Source: Auriscalpium vulgare
Lineage: Eukaryota; Basidiomycota; Agaricomycetes; Russulales; Auriscalpiaceae
Reading direction: 5' to 3'
NCBI GenBank assembly: GCA_019915015.1
Contig: JAHBBC010000019.1
Location: 806,001 to 870,000 of the forward strand
DNA: 64,000 nt
Below, one piece after another: positions 36,011 through 48,606 of the stretch. Below the pieces are notes generated by a model. That model made no database searches. It saw only the letters and a program-made list of their open reading frames with translations, and was not told where the DNA came from. How positions within the stretch are numbered: position 1 is the first letter of the stretch; each line of letters starts with the position of its first letter. Both the position numbers and the translations under genes were made by a program.

Positions 36011-37318
36011 CAGTACTGTGACATTAGAAGAGCGACAGCACTATACGTTCTAATGATATCAACCAAACGGATGGGAAAGTCTTTCTTCAGAGAAAGCTGG
36101 GAATGGAAGATGCGACACCTTGCGGACGTCGTAGACTTCGGGAGTCGAGACAGGCCAGCACATCGAGGCTCAGCACCTCGGTGATAAGCCAGGGAGGTGA
36201 GCAAGCTCGCTCGTTAGAACAGTGTGAGTCATTTTAGTGAAGTACGGTCGCGTCAGTAGAAGGTTCAGTACCATGATACACATGTACAAACAAATCCGGC
36301 CCGGGACCTTCATTCGCCGGTCGGTACATACTTGTTCTCTAACACCCACACTCAAATGCAGGAAACGGCTATAGCAACACGGCAGCAGTGCTTCAAGGCG
36401 AAGTAATGTATCCGCATGACGGCAGTATGTTGCCTGTCCCTCAACGAGGAATGCGGCTATAGTGGCAGCACGCGGCCATCTGTACATGTGTCACAGCACG
36501 ACATTATGACCTACAGCTTCTCTGAATACGTCGTCGGACTCGTAGAGCCCGCGGGAAACAAATCGCTTGGCTCAAGTGCTGACTCGGCAGAGGCGCAGCA
36601 TCACAACGAGACGACACTGCCGATGTCAACGGGAGCAATCCTTCGGGAGTCTTCAGGCGCAGTGAAGGTCCCGGTTGTCTGACTGACGCTCCCGGTAACT
36701 GCTCATCGAGTCCCGGCGGGTTGCTGGATTCACGCTGGCAGCTAGGACTGCTCAAGCTCAAGAGTCGCCACACCAAACCCAAATGCGACGAATACCCAAA
36801 GGCCAGTCCTTGTAATGCATTCGTGATTCATGAGAGAATTGATCACTGCATGCACGCTCATCTCAAGCAAGGCTGACGTCGGCACTATCAAGTCATTTCT
36901 CGCCTGAAAAGTCATGATCTACGTGACGTTCTGGCATCCCGCATTTCCGCTTTACGGCTTTGTAACGCTACATCATGATCATGCTGCTGCTCACGTTCAC
37001 GTAGCATTCTACGAAGAGTTTCTCTCTGACAGATGCCCATCGCACCTAGGCCCTCGCCATGCACACAACGTCCAACTACAATGAACCGATCGCCTGTTCA
37101 CTCGCGGTTTTGTTTCCCCGGACTTGCGGTGCCCTCCTTACAGGACTCCTTACACGGCGGCGGAGCATCGGAGGTCCGCCTTTGATCCCTCAATACGCCA
37201 TTGGACCGTAAAAAGCCAGTAATGCAGCCTGACGTATCTGCCTGCGGCGTGCATCGAGTCCCCCTGGCACAGAGCTCGCCAACATCTGTCTTACCTCTTC
37301 TCCCATACCGCTAGTACC
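36011..37318. other. Intergenic, accessory island
   Basis: 1.3 kb between B and C with no supported gene. Confidence 0.4.
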
Positions 37319-38266
37319 ATGACGAGTCTGAGTCTGACAATCCCGGGGAAAGACCTTCTCACCGTCTTCGGCCCCAAGGTCGCGGAAGGTGTTGGCTCCG
37401 TTGTGCAATCCTTCAACTTCTCCAAGGCAAGGCGCTCTGTTTCCCATCGTCATACCTATTTATCTGACAACTCGCCGCAGCTGAGTAGCACCAAGGACGA
37501 TTACCTTCATCTCGATCTCGCGCCATCTTTCGGGATGTTGAACAAGAATAGTATCAGGTCGATTGACGACGAGCTCAAGGTCTTGATTGCCGGAGCCGTG
37601 CGCACGCTGGCGCAGCTCCCTTCGGACCAGCGGGGCTGGGAGAATGCGGTAGGAGCCCTTCGACAGGCGTCCGTTATCGAGCCTTTCGGCGTGGATATTG
37701 CGCGGGCGGATAGGCTGGTCAAGGAAGGCTTGAAACTTGACGAGCCTCCGGACGATGCAACGGCGAAGGAGGTGAGAAGCGCGAGAGACTCATGCGCCCC
37801 AGCCTCACAGTCTCCCACTGACAGTGATGGCAGGTTTTTGCCTGGCTGGAGCGTCTCATCGGTGACTCTGACGTGCTCGACGGCGCGAAGATTGACACCA
37901 AGATTGTGGCCAACATCCTAGTCAAATCAAGCGTTTTCAAGGACAAGAAGAAGGTGGTCGACATCGGCGTTCTGCGCTTCCCAGACGTTGACAAGCCTTA
38001 CCTACAGGTGAGCTTGTTATGCAGTATTAATTACCGAGTGTATCCTCAAGCTTATCAGCTCTATCGGATCAAGCTGGAGATCCAGCGAAGCTCGACGAGT
38101 ATCACCGGACGTGCGTGATCGTTGCTCTGCGAGGACTTACATGATCTTACTCATTTTCGTAGACTACGACAGCCTGAAGTTCAAGCCACGTCAGCGCATC
38201 ATCGGTCTGATGAAAGAGGACGCCAAACGCACGGCTATCAATCTCGCGCACAACTTGTTTGCTTGA
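37319..38266 (+). CDS. Unknown-family paralogue C
   Basis: Third member, opposite in orientation to A and B. It starts MTSLSLTIPGKDLLTVFGPK at 37319 and ends AINLAHNLFA with stop 38264-38266. Blocks: YLHLDLAPSFGMLNKNSIRS, IDDELKVLIAGAVRTLAQLP, SDQRGWENAVGALRQASVIE, KIDTKIVANILVKSS, KKVVDIGVLRFPDVDKPYLQ, LYRIKLEIQRSSTSITG, YDSLKFKPRQRIIGLM. Intron 1 (37427-37480, GCAAGG...CCGCAG) again has a GC donor at the shared position. Here it is 54 bp and free of in-frame stops, so retention would insert 18 residues. It is more diverged from A and B than they are from each other, and the loop between VYRI and YDS is shorter. Confidence 0.8.
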
Positions 38267-38633
38267 GGGTGATACCTGACCTCCAACCAAAGTGGATTGT
38301 GGCAATCATAGATTCGTACCTGCTATCTGGAGGGAAGGCCATTCCCAGTTCTTGTTACAATATGATGATATATCGATTTTTCCTACTCTGCAGATGGCTG
38401 CGCTGACTCCGAATAGCCGGGCAAGTCATCTTCCTTCGAGCTCTAGGTTTTCCAACCACGCTTGCGTCAATGGAAAGAGCACATTCTCATCGATAATACA
38501 CAAATGCCGTCGTATCGCCTCTGATTAGAATGCGAAATTCCAGCGACGAAGTCCGCCGTCTCTAGTGTGTACACAATCACTTCAGATCTTTCATACCGCT
38601 ACACCCAGTTTATCTTTCCTTGCTGTCATATCC
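38267..38633. other. Convergent 3' spacer
   Basis: Between paralogue C and NAD+ synthetase. No coding signal. Confidence 0.45.
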
Positions 38634-41600
38634 TTATTCTGTCTTAGTTTTGTCGGAGTGATCTGGAAGGGTTGCTGCGACCTGATCTATCTTGCGGAAC
38701 TGCCACGGGAAGCGGGAGGGGTACAAGAACGGCCGCAAGTCGAATCCTGGGATGGGTTGGTCAGTCACTGTGCACATGTTCTGGAAAGTTGCTTACGATT
38801 ATCATCTGGGCTGTATGACTCCTGCAATTGAAAAGATGCATGGTCAAAACCCACAATCGATAAAGGGAGGTCTGTTGCGAACGCACCGCGTGATACGATG
38901 GCGTGAGCGTTGTCATCTTATGGCGGTTGCGCGCGTACTCAAAGTAAAAGTGTTTGACCTTCTCTGCGATCTAACCAAATTTTAACGAAATTGTCAGCAA
39001 GGGTCGGTCGATGGGAAATGGATCGGCTGAATGACCTGAGTGGGAGACAAGATCGAGCTCCACTCCTGCACGAGCTTCGTGAACATGCTGTACGGCCCAC
39101 GCTTCTCGACCTTGCGCAGTCGCCCAAAGACCGAGAGATCGTCGTAGGTCATGCCCATATCAGCCTGTGCATTACATGGCGTCAACCAATCGAATCGGGC
39201 AACGAGGGAGTCTATGCAGACCTCGTCGGCCTGAACGTAGGTCTCGGTGATCGGCTCCAGCTCGGCAGTAGGTACTGCATCCAGGAAGCTGTACAGCCAT
39301 GAGCTGATCGGGACGCAGCGAGACCAAGGAAGCGTGCAGACCTAGCGAGGATGGGCAGGTCAAACTGGCCTTGGGCCCACGCGATGAACCGCTTCAAATC
39401 CGTCTTGCTGATGCCGCCAATAGGATTCACGTCCGCTGCTCTCATGTCAGACCCACCCCTGAGCTCACTGCAAGTAAAAAGCGGCTCGCACCAGATGAGC
39501 AATCATACTTTGTCAAATACCCTCTCAAACTGCCGTCGCTAGTATTGGTCACCTGCGTGCGGGACATGCAGCGGACGCGCGCACCTCTCGTCGACGTTGG
39601 CGCTGCCTAGCACGAGCAGCCCGCCCTGGCGCCCGCGCACCCAGGGCAGTAGCTGCGCGAACATATATGCGAGCACCATGCGGAGTCGCGCCTGGATGTT
39701 CTGCAGCGCCAGGTTCTCTGCGCCAGACCCGCCGTGCGCGCGGAACTGCGGCTTCACGCCCGTGACGAGCCCGAAGAGGCTGCGCACGGCGGTGACGATG
39801 GTGTCCATGTTCAGGTCTGTGTGGTAACTGCGGGCGGCGCATCAGTGACAGATCGCGGACGGATGGGAGACGATGTGACCGACCTGCCGATAGCTTGTGC
39901 GAGGTCCTTCGCGCGCCCGCGCGTCTCGGCGCTGGAGTTCTCGGTACCCATGTAGCAGGTATGCATGATGCGGCTCGAGAACTCACGCGCGTCGGTGGGG
40001 AGGTACGGGGAGTCCTCCGGCTCGCCGACCATGCGGCGCGCATCCGCAATGACCTGTTGTTCTGAAAGGGTCAAAATGAGTTCCAGCGCAATGGCCAGAG
40101 CATGCGCGCAGAGTACCTCCTCTGCTGGCGGCTTCGGCCACAAGGCGACACATCGAGTAGACGATCACGGCCGTTGCACAGCTGTCGATACCCCCACTCA
40201 ACGGTAAGAAGTATCCTTGCGTGCGCGAGCGGCGTAGGTAGTCCCACAGCCAACACGCGGGCCCCAGCCTAAGATGCACGGGTAAACTGACACGACACTG
40301 AACGTGTCGATTAAGAGGGACGCACGCGATTTCCTCCTCGGGCTTGTGATACCTTACCTCAAAGGACTCGTGCTTGTTCACTTCGGCGATAATGCCGAAC
40401 TTGCCCTCCGACAGCGCGATCGGCGCCTCGATGCGGTGGTAGCGCTGCGACTCGGCGGCCTGCATGCTGCGGCTGCTCGTCGCGCGGTGCGCACGTACGT
40501 CCTCTATGTCGATCGTGGCGCTGACGACCTCCACATCGCGCAGCGAGAACTGCGAGCCCTGGGCGATGATCTTCCCGTTAAGCGCGATCATAGCGCAGCC
40601 GTCGTAGTAGAGACGGTCGCCATCGCAGCCTTGCTGGTTCGCGTATAGGTAGACGCCGCCGAGCTGCGAGGTGGTCAGACGAGGCCGGTGAGCAGGGCAA
40701 AGCGCGCACCTTCTGGGTGGCCTCGCGGATGAGGTCGATGCGCGTGTGGAGCTTGCGCAGCTCGTGGTGGCTGCCACTTGAGTTCGTGAAGATCTCGACG
40801 CCGTCGAGCCCCATCAAAATATGTGGGCTGTGGAATGTGCAGGATGTCATCGTACGAGAACATGGTGGGAAAAGGGGGCTGACCTCGCAGGAGTAAACAG
40901 CTCCTCACAAAGCTCAACGCCGATGCAGGTGTCCACGGTGCTGATAACACAGTCACCAAACGGCACTTTCACCTACAAGATATGAGGCCTCGTAAACCAC
41001 AGGAAGGAGCAAGATCCGACTGCACCTGTCCTGTCACAGCCTGTACGATACGGGGGAGATAGTGGTCCTCCCACTGCCGATGTTTCTGCCAGGGCGTAAA
41101 ATACCTGAGCTCACGATAGTTGCCGTCGTTCGCAAGCCACATCTTGGGGCGTATTAGTAGAATCTTCCTGTTGTGGATGACTACGCGGCAGTTATAGATA
41201 ACGTTCTTGTGGACCACCGGCCTGCCCACACGCCGAACAGGCAGTCAGCACGCGTTGTAAAGATAGGCAGACTAATCCACAAACATTCCGATATCACACA
41301 CGATGTCAGCTACAGCTTCGTCCGTCAGGATCTTAGATAGGACTTCCCAGGAGTGCAGGACGGTGTCGCCTGCGCGTCGTCTCATCAGCAGATGTCCAGG
41401 GATCCCCAAGCAGGATATTCACCTTCCAAGAAGTGATCGAGGCATCCATAACCGCTGCACCATCAATGGAGAGTATTGGTGAAATGCTACGAACGGACGA
41501 ATTTTACTCACGGAATTTCCAGCTCGGGGCCGACGCGGAGAGATGCACCCCGCTCCTTCGCGATAGAGATGCTCTCCAGGATGCGCTGGAGGTTACCCTA

Positions 41601-41824
41601 AACATGGTAGACACGTTCTCGGGTTGAGCAGACATGCACACTGCGATTGCAACATACCTCGAAATCCATGGCCCATTGGTTAAGAGAGCTACGAACGTCA
41701 TATCATGATCAGTGTGGCCGCTTTCGGAGACGCAGCCAAACACACCATCTACAGGGAGCTTCAGTTGCGCTTCAGAGAGGGTCAAAGAATGACTGTACGT
41801 GGCAAGAGTAATTAGGTGGCCCAT
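38634..41824 (-). CDS. QNS1: Glutamine-dependent NAD+ synthetase
   Basis: Catalyses the final step of NAD+ synthesis: amidation of deamido-NAD+ with ammonia released from glutamine. It starts MGHLITLAT at 41824, followed by an intron and [10 protein letters not shown]. The N-terminal nitrilase-type glutaminase domain shows the triad region: Glu in [15 protein letters not shown], Lys in [20 protein letters not shown], and Cys in [13 protein letters not shown]. The synthetase domain has the PP-loop [20 protein letters not shown], then [49 protein letters not shown] and [16 protein letters not shown]. The C-terminus reads [17 protein letters not shown] and ends HSDKTKTE (stop 38634-38636). Around ten introns are needed. 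The size of about 700 residues is standard. Confidence 0.95.
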
Positions 41825-42022
41825 CTATGCCAACGGCGACGGTGCAAGTGCTGAGTACTGTGTCAGTGTGAACCCGGGCGAAGAGCTGACTCCGTAACAC
41901 AGGCCGGGCCGATGTTCCGGGCCCACGGCATTTCCCGGTTAGGGAGACTGGGAAGGTGAGCTGACTTTCCTCTTCGCAAGTTCTCCCGCTCCCCGACGCG
42001 CTCTGGCAGCCCCGACGCCGCC
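41825..42022. promoter_or_regulatory. Divergent promoter, QNS1 / Ivy1-like
   Basis: 198 bp between two start codons in opposite orientation. It must hold both core promoters. No clear TATA box. Confidence 0.4.
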
Positions 42023-44852
42023 ATGGCGAGCACCGCCAACGCTCTCGCCATTGCAGACCGCGCGGAGATACATAAATCCTGTCGCGCCCTCGAAGCCGTT
42101 GTCAATCTCCTCAACGACTATAGCGAAGCCGCCCGCGCAATCGTCTCGCTCCAGAAGAAGCTCGCCAAGGCCCTCCGTGATGCAGCGAGCGTGAAGCCTA
42201 CAGCCGAGATTCCTGGTGAGTAGGGTCAATCTCTTCAATTGCCGCGCGCTGTACGGATCGCAGGAAACGCGTTCAACGCGAGCGCCGGTGTCTTCGAGGC
42301 GCTCGCGGATGTGGAGGCAAAGTTCGCAAAATTCGTGGACAAGGAGTCGGAGACTGTGAGCGGCGAAGTGCGCAAGTGGTTTAAGAAGCTGGCGGTTAGT
42401 CCTTCTCCCGTGCTTCTCTCAAAACGCGTCTCACTGCGAGCAGAAAGAGGAGAAAGCTCACGACGACAGAATCGCAAGCGCGAATGTGAAAATCAAGCAA
42501 GCTGGTATGTCTTATCTTATAGTGCCGGTCCTGAAACTCATCCGTCATGAAGGCCAGGCGTATGAGAAGAAGGCCAAAAAGAACTCGTACGATGCGGGCG
42601 AGGAGCATACTCGGTACATATCCCTTCTCACTGCACTCGGCCCCGAGATCTCTCAAGATAAATAGTACGTGCCGATCTTCTCTTATGTTGCTCGTTACTT
42701 ATAGCAGGCAGCAATCACTCGCTTTCTGTCAACCAGCGGAACACAACTGTCACTTACACCGTCGCAGCGTCCCTTTCACGCGTTGCCGACGCCGAATGGC
42801 TGCGCTCTGGGGAGTGTGTTCGACGCTTCTCACCGCTCATAGGTCAAATGGGGGAGTGGAAGGCGCTGTGTGAGGGAGGGTGGACGGGTGCCCTCGCTGG
42901 AGATCTGCCCGACGTTGACAAGTACTCCGAGCTCGCTCCGGCACAAGCGGCGGACACGCAGAACGATAGGTACACCGTTCATAATGAGGGCCGGGAACGA
43001 GGTGCGCAGTTGATTTTACTTGCCATAAGTTGCATTGGCGGCGCGGGATGTTCACGTATATGCGACGCAGGCTCGTCACCGCCACAAGCGCGTCCTTCGT
43101 TGGACTCAACACAGGGCTCTCCCTCGCCCGAAGACCGCAGGCTGCAGTCGCCTACTTCTCTCGCGAACTTGGCTTCGTTCCCGTCACCGCCGACGCACTT
43201 CCCTCTCCCGCCTGTACTCAGCAACAAGCAACCCTCCTCCGCACCCAACTCCCCGATGACGCAATACAATTCTGCCCCGCGCCAACTGCAGTCCAGCGCG
43301 TCGTCTTCCGACCTTTCTACGTCGATCTCCAGCAATCAGGCGGCACTGCCTAGGGTCACGGAGTCGCCCGTGGAAGAACGGGCTGGCGATATTGCCACGC
43401 CAGCGCTCACAGACGCCACGAGGACACCGCCTACCCCTGCTGCGCATCTCATGACACCCCCCATGCCGTCCGCTGCAGTAGAACCCACTGCGCGCAAGGT
43501 TGGACTAGGGCTCGAATATCCTGAGACGGAGCGGAACGTGGCGCCTCCGCAGCAGGATGTGAAGGTAGCCAATTTGCCACCGTCTTCTATGCTGCCCCCA
43601 TCCACGCAGACGCTCTCGGTCCGTGATGTGGAGATGTCGCAAGCGGATAAGATGTCTTCGGCCAATTCTCGATCGAGCTCGTACACGGCCGTCAATGGCA
43701 ATTCGTTCAAGAAAGGCGACTACCTGGACGAACGCGAATTCGGAGTAGACAGGGCTCCGGATTCTGCGCAGGCGAAGGCGAAGAGCCTCGACTCCGCGCA
43801 AGCGCGTGTGGACAGGACTGATACGGTAAAGAGCAACGCCAGCGTTGTCGCGGCCATGCGGGACAAGTACACGCGTAGTGTAAGCCGTCCCCGTTGACAC
43901 TTAGCTTCGAGGACTGACTTGACACTGTGCTTAGACGGGCCCTGCCTCACCACCTCCACGCGACCTCCCCAGGCTACCCCTCAGCGTCGCCGCGATCGCA
44001 ACGAAGTACGAAGGCTCCGACGCGCCACAATCACCGCGCGGTGCGCGTCCCATGTCCCCGCCGGTCGAGCGCGCGCGCCGTTCCTACGATGATCCACCTC
44101 CCTCGCGCGCCGAGCAACCGCTCACTTCAGCACCCCCACAAGCGCAGGCCTTCCCGCTGTCCGCGTCCCGCATCTCCGAGGACCTGTCCCGTCGGCGCCA
44201 GCGCATTCACGACCTCGAGGAAATCGAGCGCCGCGAGATCGCCCTCGAGCTGCGCACACGCGAGCGGACACTCGAAGAGCGCGCGCGCGAGCGAGAGCTA
44301 AAGCAAATGGACTCGATGCAGAGCCGCGGCGATGAGTACGGCAGCGACGCGTCGCGCTCGCCGCAGCCGCCCTTCGCGCGCCGCCCGCTGTCACAGCAGT
44401 CAATGCAGAGCTCGATCTACGTGCACGGCGCGCCGGCATCGCTCGCCTCGCGATACTCGTACAGCACGACGAACCTGCCCTCCAGCCCCCTTCTCTCTGC
44501 GCCGGGCGCCGCGGCCTCCCCGCGCCAGCTGTCGACCTCCCCGCGCGCGCTGCCTGCGCAGCTCCAGCCGCAGCGCCGCAATACGGAGCAGAGCGCCGCG
44601 CAGGAGCACGCGCCGCACGCGGCCGACTGCGATTGCCCCGCGTGCACGGTCGCGCGATATGCGCGCGCGCCGGTGCCGGCACGGCAGCAGGAGCGCGAGA
44701 AGCCGAAGGGGTGGATGCGCAGGCTCAGCATGCCGGTTGTAGGGAACGCATTTTCATCGGACGCGAAGAAGGACAAGACATACGGAGGCGGGAAAGGACT
44801 CGGCGTGCTGGGTGAGGCGAATCGAAGCGTCACGAGTTTCGGGAAGCGGTGA
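42023..44852 (+). CDS. BAR/IMD-type membrane-binding protein, Ivy1-like
   Basis: It starts MASTANALAIADRAEIHKSC. The N-terminal ~260 residues form a long helical bundle: LEAVVNLLNDYSEAARAIVS, AFNASAGVFEALADVEAKFA, EVRKWFKKLA spliced to KEEKAHDDRIASANVKIKQA, and YEKKAKKNSYDAGEEHTRYI. It ends VADAEWLRSGECVRRFSPLI, then GEWKALCEGGWTGALAGDLP. That pattern fits inverse-BAR proteins related to yeast Ivy1 (vacuole/endosome, Rab7 and PI3P interaction). A long Ser/Pro/Thr disordered linker follows (about 43,080-44,150). A coiled coil comes next (RRQRIHDLEEIERREIALEL and RTRERTLEERARERELKQM), then a CDCPACTVARYA motif with three close Cys, and a basic tail. The Ivy1 link is inference from bundle pattern and architecture. 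Exon borders at 42,650-42,790 and 43,880-43,990 are approximate. Confidence 0.65.
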
Positions 44853-46484
44853 GGGTATTGTTTTCGTGAATCGATGTGTTTTCATATTCGTCATGGTCCG
44901 TTATACCCTTTTTATCCTTCTTCACGTCTTGATCGCGACACTATGGACAAGATCATCGCTCGCTTACACCTACCTAATCGATTCCCTTGCACTTATGGAT
45001 ATGTACTCGTAGAGCTACCCGCCGCCTTGTCTTCTTCGCGATATCGGATACCCTTGTACCACGTTTATGCCTTTGTACTCCATGGCTACCTCCCGCATGT
45101 TCCGCCACCCGCTACGACGAATTGATCACGACCTTGATGACTTCGCTCGCGTATAAAAGAATTCCGTTGTTCGTTACTGGGGCGGTGCTTCGCAAGAGAT
45201 TCAATCAGACGGCGGGCGGCGAGGCTATTGTCTCTCGCCGCTTGCATGACAAACGATGCTGTGCCTTTATTCCAGTCGAATGTCTGCAGACAAATGCAAG
45301 TATGCGGGTGGCGCTTCTGTCGTATATAAGGCCGGCTGCCAATTCTCTGAGCACTCCGGCGCCAGCCCACCTTCTCCTTCGTCCAACCCTCTTGCCACAA
45401 ACTACCCTTTTTTTCTTTCTTCCCTCTGAAAATCATCCACCTTCCGATTCTAACACCCCTGCACTCGGTTGAGCATCACAGCTCCCGGGGCGTTGTATTA
45501 TAGTTGTTATTTTTTCCATTTCTCTCAATTCTCTCTCAGCTCAGGCGAGCAAGATCCCCAACGGTATGCCCTACTCCCTACCACGACCGAACCAAAGCAT
45601 CACACCTTACCCATTTGCCTAGGTCCGCCTGGGCCACACATGCCCCTCCATGCAGCACTCCTCAACGCGCGCCTCGGTCTTGCGACCTCTGGCGGCGGCC
45701 ACCACTGGCACCCAAAGGTGCCCGTTCTGGCGAGAGGCTCTCTCCCCTACGAGGGAGCCCTCTTAACCCTTCCACTTCTCAACCAAATCCATTTCACCAC
45801 CCAACAAACGCGATGATTTTTTCTTTCTCTCAGTCTCACAAGTCACAAACCTCGTCTCGGCTACTTACAGTACTTACTACCTTTTTTTCTCCCTCTCACA
45901 TCCCATCTCTGCCCGCAATGCCGGGTCGTCGTCATGATCATCGCATGATGGCTCTTACTACTTAGTTCCTATAAATCAAGTACCCCAGGGCGGGCGTGCG
46001 CCCTACCGCGCGCTTGCACAGGGCACCTCTCGGTTCATTCCACTTACCTACGTAGTCTGAGTACTTTACTGTACTTCCGGGACGTGGTGTGTCATGTCGT
46101 GGAATGGAGAGCGCGTCCTGCATCAAACCTCGACTTCGGACTCCTCGACTTCGGACTGAGTCGCCCGCCGGCCGGCCACCTGCCGGCTCGGAGCTCCAAA
46201 CTCTGGACTCCGCGCATGTCCGCACCTTATAAGCATCTGCCGCAGCATCCGCAGCTCTGAGGTGCTCGCTCACCTCCCCACCGACGGCTTGACACTAGGG
46301 CCCTCGGGGGCATCCTACACGCTGAACTCGGCCTATTAGTTTGCTTCCAGGGTATCCTGTGCCAGATCGATCGCGATTGAGCATCGGCGTGTCTGACGCC
46401 GTTGTGGTGCCAACATGGCTACACCGGTGCGCCTCTCTCATCGTCCGCGACTGCGTTCATTACCCTGATACAAACCGTTGATCT
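44853..46484. other. Gene-poor region with pyrimidine-rich tract
   Basis: No supported gene. 45,390-45,600 and 45,820-45,910 are strongly pyrimidine-rich on the plus strand (ttttttctttcttccctctg; ctttttttctccctctcaca), as in 5' leaders of highly expressed fungal genes, but no convincing ORF follows. Confidence 0.4.
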
Positions 46485-46775
46485 CAGTCTCACGTGCGTG
46501 AGCGACAGCTAGCTTGGCACCAGATCCGAACGAGAGGACGTCGACGGAGGCTTCGTACGAAGCGCGGTGTGTTAATACTAGGTTATTTGACAGCTTTGGC
46601 TCGCCGGCTGATATAATCGGTGCTAGGAACTCCGCAGAGGATGCGCATCCTATTATGATTTGTCTGTGCTCTGAGCACTTAAATCCCATCACCAATCCAC
46701 TGCTACCGCCCTTCACTGAGGGGCAAGCTCCAGGAGTTGATGGGAGCATCGGCGGGTGAAGGTCCTGGACTTTTG
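46485..46775 (+). repeat. Diverged third copy of unclassified repeat
   Basis: Shares ordered fragments with the copy at 47.87-48.28 kb: caccagat, cgccggctgatat, cccatca-caa, aggggcaag and ggcgggtgaaggtcc. The first hairpin is degraded and the second is missing its left arm. Confidence 0.45.
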
Positions 46776-47469
46776 TTCGGCGTTCACTGAACAAGGTTGC
46801 GACTTCTGGCATGCGCCGCGCGGCGCGGATCGGTCGATCCTGTTCTCATGTTGTCACTTTCCATTGACCGCTTTAGCACTTAGTACCTCTGGTGTTTTAT
46901 AAATAGCTGTGTCAATGGTACTAGTGGCTGCACTGCTTGATCTACATCTATGTCAGACAGCTGATCATAAGCGAAGCCAGCAACAGCTAGCAATTCTGTG
47001 AATGTGCATGCAAGTGTATGTGCATGTGCCCGACCAGGCGCCTGAGGTTCTTGGAGTCAGTTGCGGCGACTCGACTCGTTCAATGTGTTGCCCGTCTCAA
47101 GCTCTCCTGTCTAGCTCGTAGCAACCAACCGTTCCCCCAAGCAGCCGGTTGAATCATCACAGTTGTGCGATCTCGCTCTCCCAGAAGAACCGACGATTTA
47201 CCTGTCTTCTGTCGACTCTTCAAAGCTGCAATGATGGCGCGGACCGCACTGTTGGCATTTGCGCACATCATTAATGAGGCCTTGAGGGTGATGATCTCAA
47301 TCACACGGTTTTGTCGGGATAATGACGATCAGCGCAAGTGTGGGTCCCAATATTGTTTTCCATACTCCTGTTTTTGCGTGGGCCTTTCTACGAATCTTCC
47401 GCACAGACCGTGATCGCCGCACCCTCGCGCCAACTGCGGCGGCCTCACCGTCCCGCTGTCGCTAGTAAG
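46776..47469. other. Intergenic
   Basis: No gene seen between two repeat copies. Confidence 0.4.
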
Positions 47470-48278
47470 TAAGTGCTTTGAACCTTCCGCTGCGGAACTC
47501 CTGATGTCTGCGCGTCGATGTCGAAGGACCACTGCGCCGCTCCGTCTGTCGTCCGCAGAGTAGCAATGCGCGTCCCGTGGATAGGTAGCTTCACGTCGGG
47601 GTGCAAGATGCGAGCTGCGGGCTCTGCTGGCACTGCGCATGTACGATGTGCAGCATATAAGTAACGCCTGACTCGCCGCCAGTAGCTCCCAGGCAACCAA
47701 AGCCTCCGGGCTCCCATCCCTCCTACTATCTAGGTATCTAGAGCCTTTGGCTCTATATGCCCCGGTCATTCGAGGCGACTCGGACCAAGTCGTGGTAGCG
47801 TGATGGCTATGACAGTACGCTGCGTTTTGTTCGAGCGACCCTGCTTAAACTCACAGTGTCTTTGTAGTGCACTCTGTGCATGCGACTAGCCAACTCGCCA
47901 CCAGATACAAAGGGGGGCTCGAGATCACTTCATTTCATTCGACTCAGCGGCGTGCCTCTGGTACAGTACTACGGGCACGCCGGCTGATATGTGGCGGTTT
48001 GGAGCTGGTGAGTTCAACTCGACGTCTGTCTCTCTCATATCCTGCCAACTGACGACGTTAACAATAGATCGGCCCACGTGGTCGGTCAGCTTCTTGCCTC
48101 CTCAAAATTGCCCTCGGAATTTGCGGACATCCTCAGACCCAAGTGTGATTATTTGATTGACTATATTTGGGATACTTCGAGCGGAGTATACTAACCCATC
48201 ATCAACTGTCGTTACTGCGCCCTCTTCGAGAGAGGGCAAGTCTAGACTTTCACCCGCCGGCGGGTGGAGGTCCGTAGA
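47470..48278 (+). repeat. Unclassified repeat, copy A of inverted pair
   Basis: About 0.8 kb matching 55,285-56,070 in opposite orientation with substitutions and indels. Shared landmarks: gtccgcagag/accactgcgc, gctctgctgg, cgccgccagtagctcccagg, cctccgggctccc, the cgccggctgat block, cctgccaactgacgac, cctcctcaaaattgccctcgg and agtatactaacccatcatca. It ends in two stem-loops (48219-48237 and 48245-48272). No protein coding is seen. Confidence 0.75.
48219..48272 (+). repeat. Paired stem-loops ending repeat copy A
   Basis: Stem 1: GCCCTCT/AGAGGGC with a 5-nt loop (48219-48237). Stem 2: gactttcacccgcc/ggcgggtggaggtc (48245-48272), nearly loopless, with two mismatches that would be G-U pairs in RNA. 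Equivalents in copy B are at 55339-55357 and 55291-55330. Confidence 0.7.
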
Positions 48279-48606
48279 CTGCCCGGCGGAGCTGGGTAGG
48301 CTGCGTGCACAAATCAATTACCCCAGGTCATCCGGAAGCAGTCTGTCTTGTCCTGTCGAGGCGTACTCTACAGTGCTCTTACGATAGTATCATTCAATGG
48401 GAACGACTGCTGTGTAGACATGTTAGCGGGAGAAGAATCTGATGAGTTCACCAGGCACTAGTCACTACCACCGTTAAGGGCGCAAGCTCACAAGGGCAAG
48501 CCACAAAAGACCAGATATATTCACGGAAAGGATGGCACAAGGGTCCAAAAATGATAAGTTATGTAACCAAAATGTGGTCGAAAGTGCATACCATCTACTC
48601 GGCTAC
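48279..48606. other. Intergenic
   Basis: 3' flank of the Med25-like gene. No other feature. Confidence 0.4.

Noticed and set aside
37427..37480. Reading intron 1 of paralogue C as coding
   Set aside because: Open in frame, but the homologous segment in B contains a stop and D/E have normal introns at this position.
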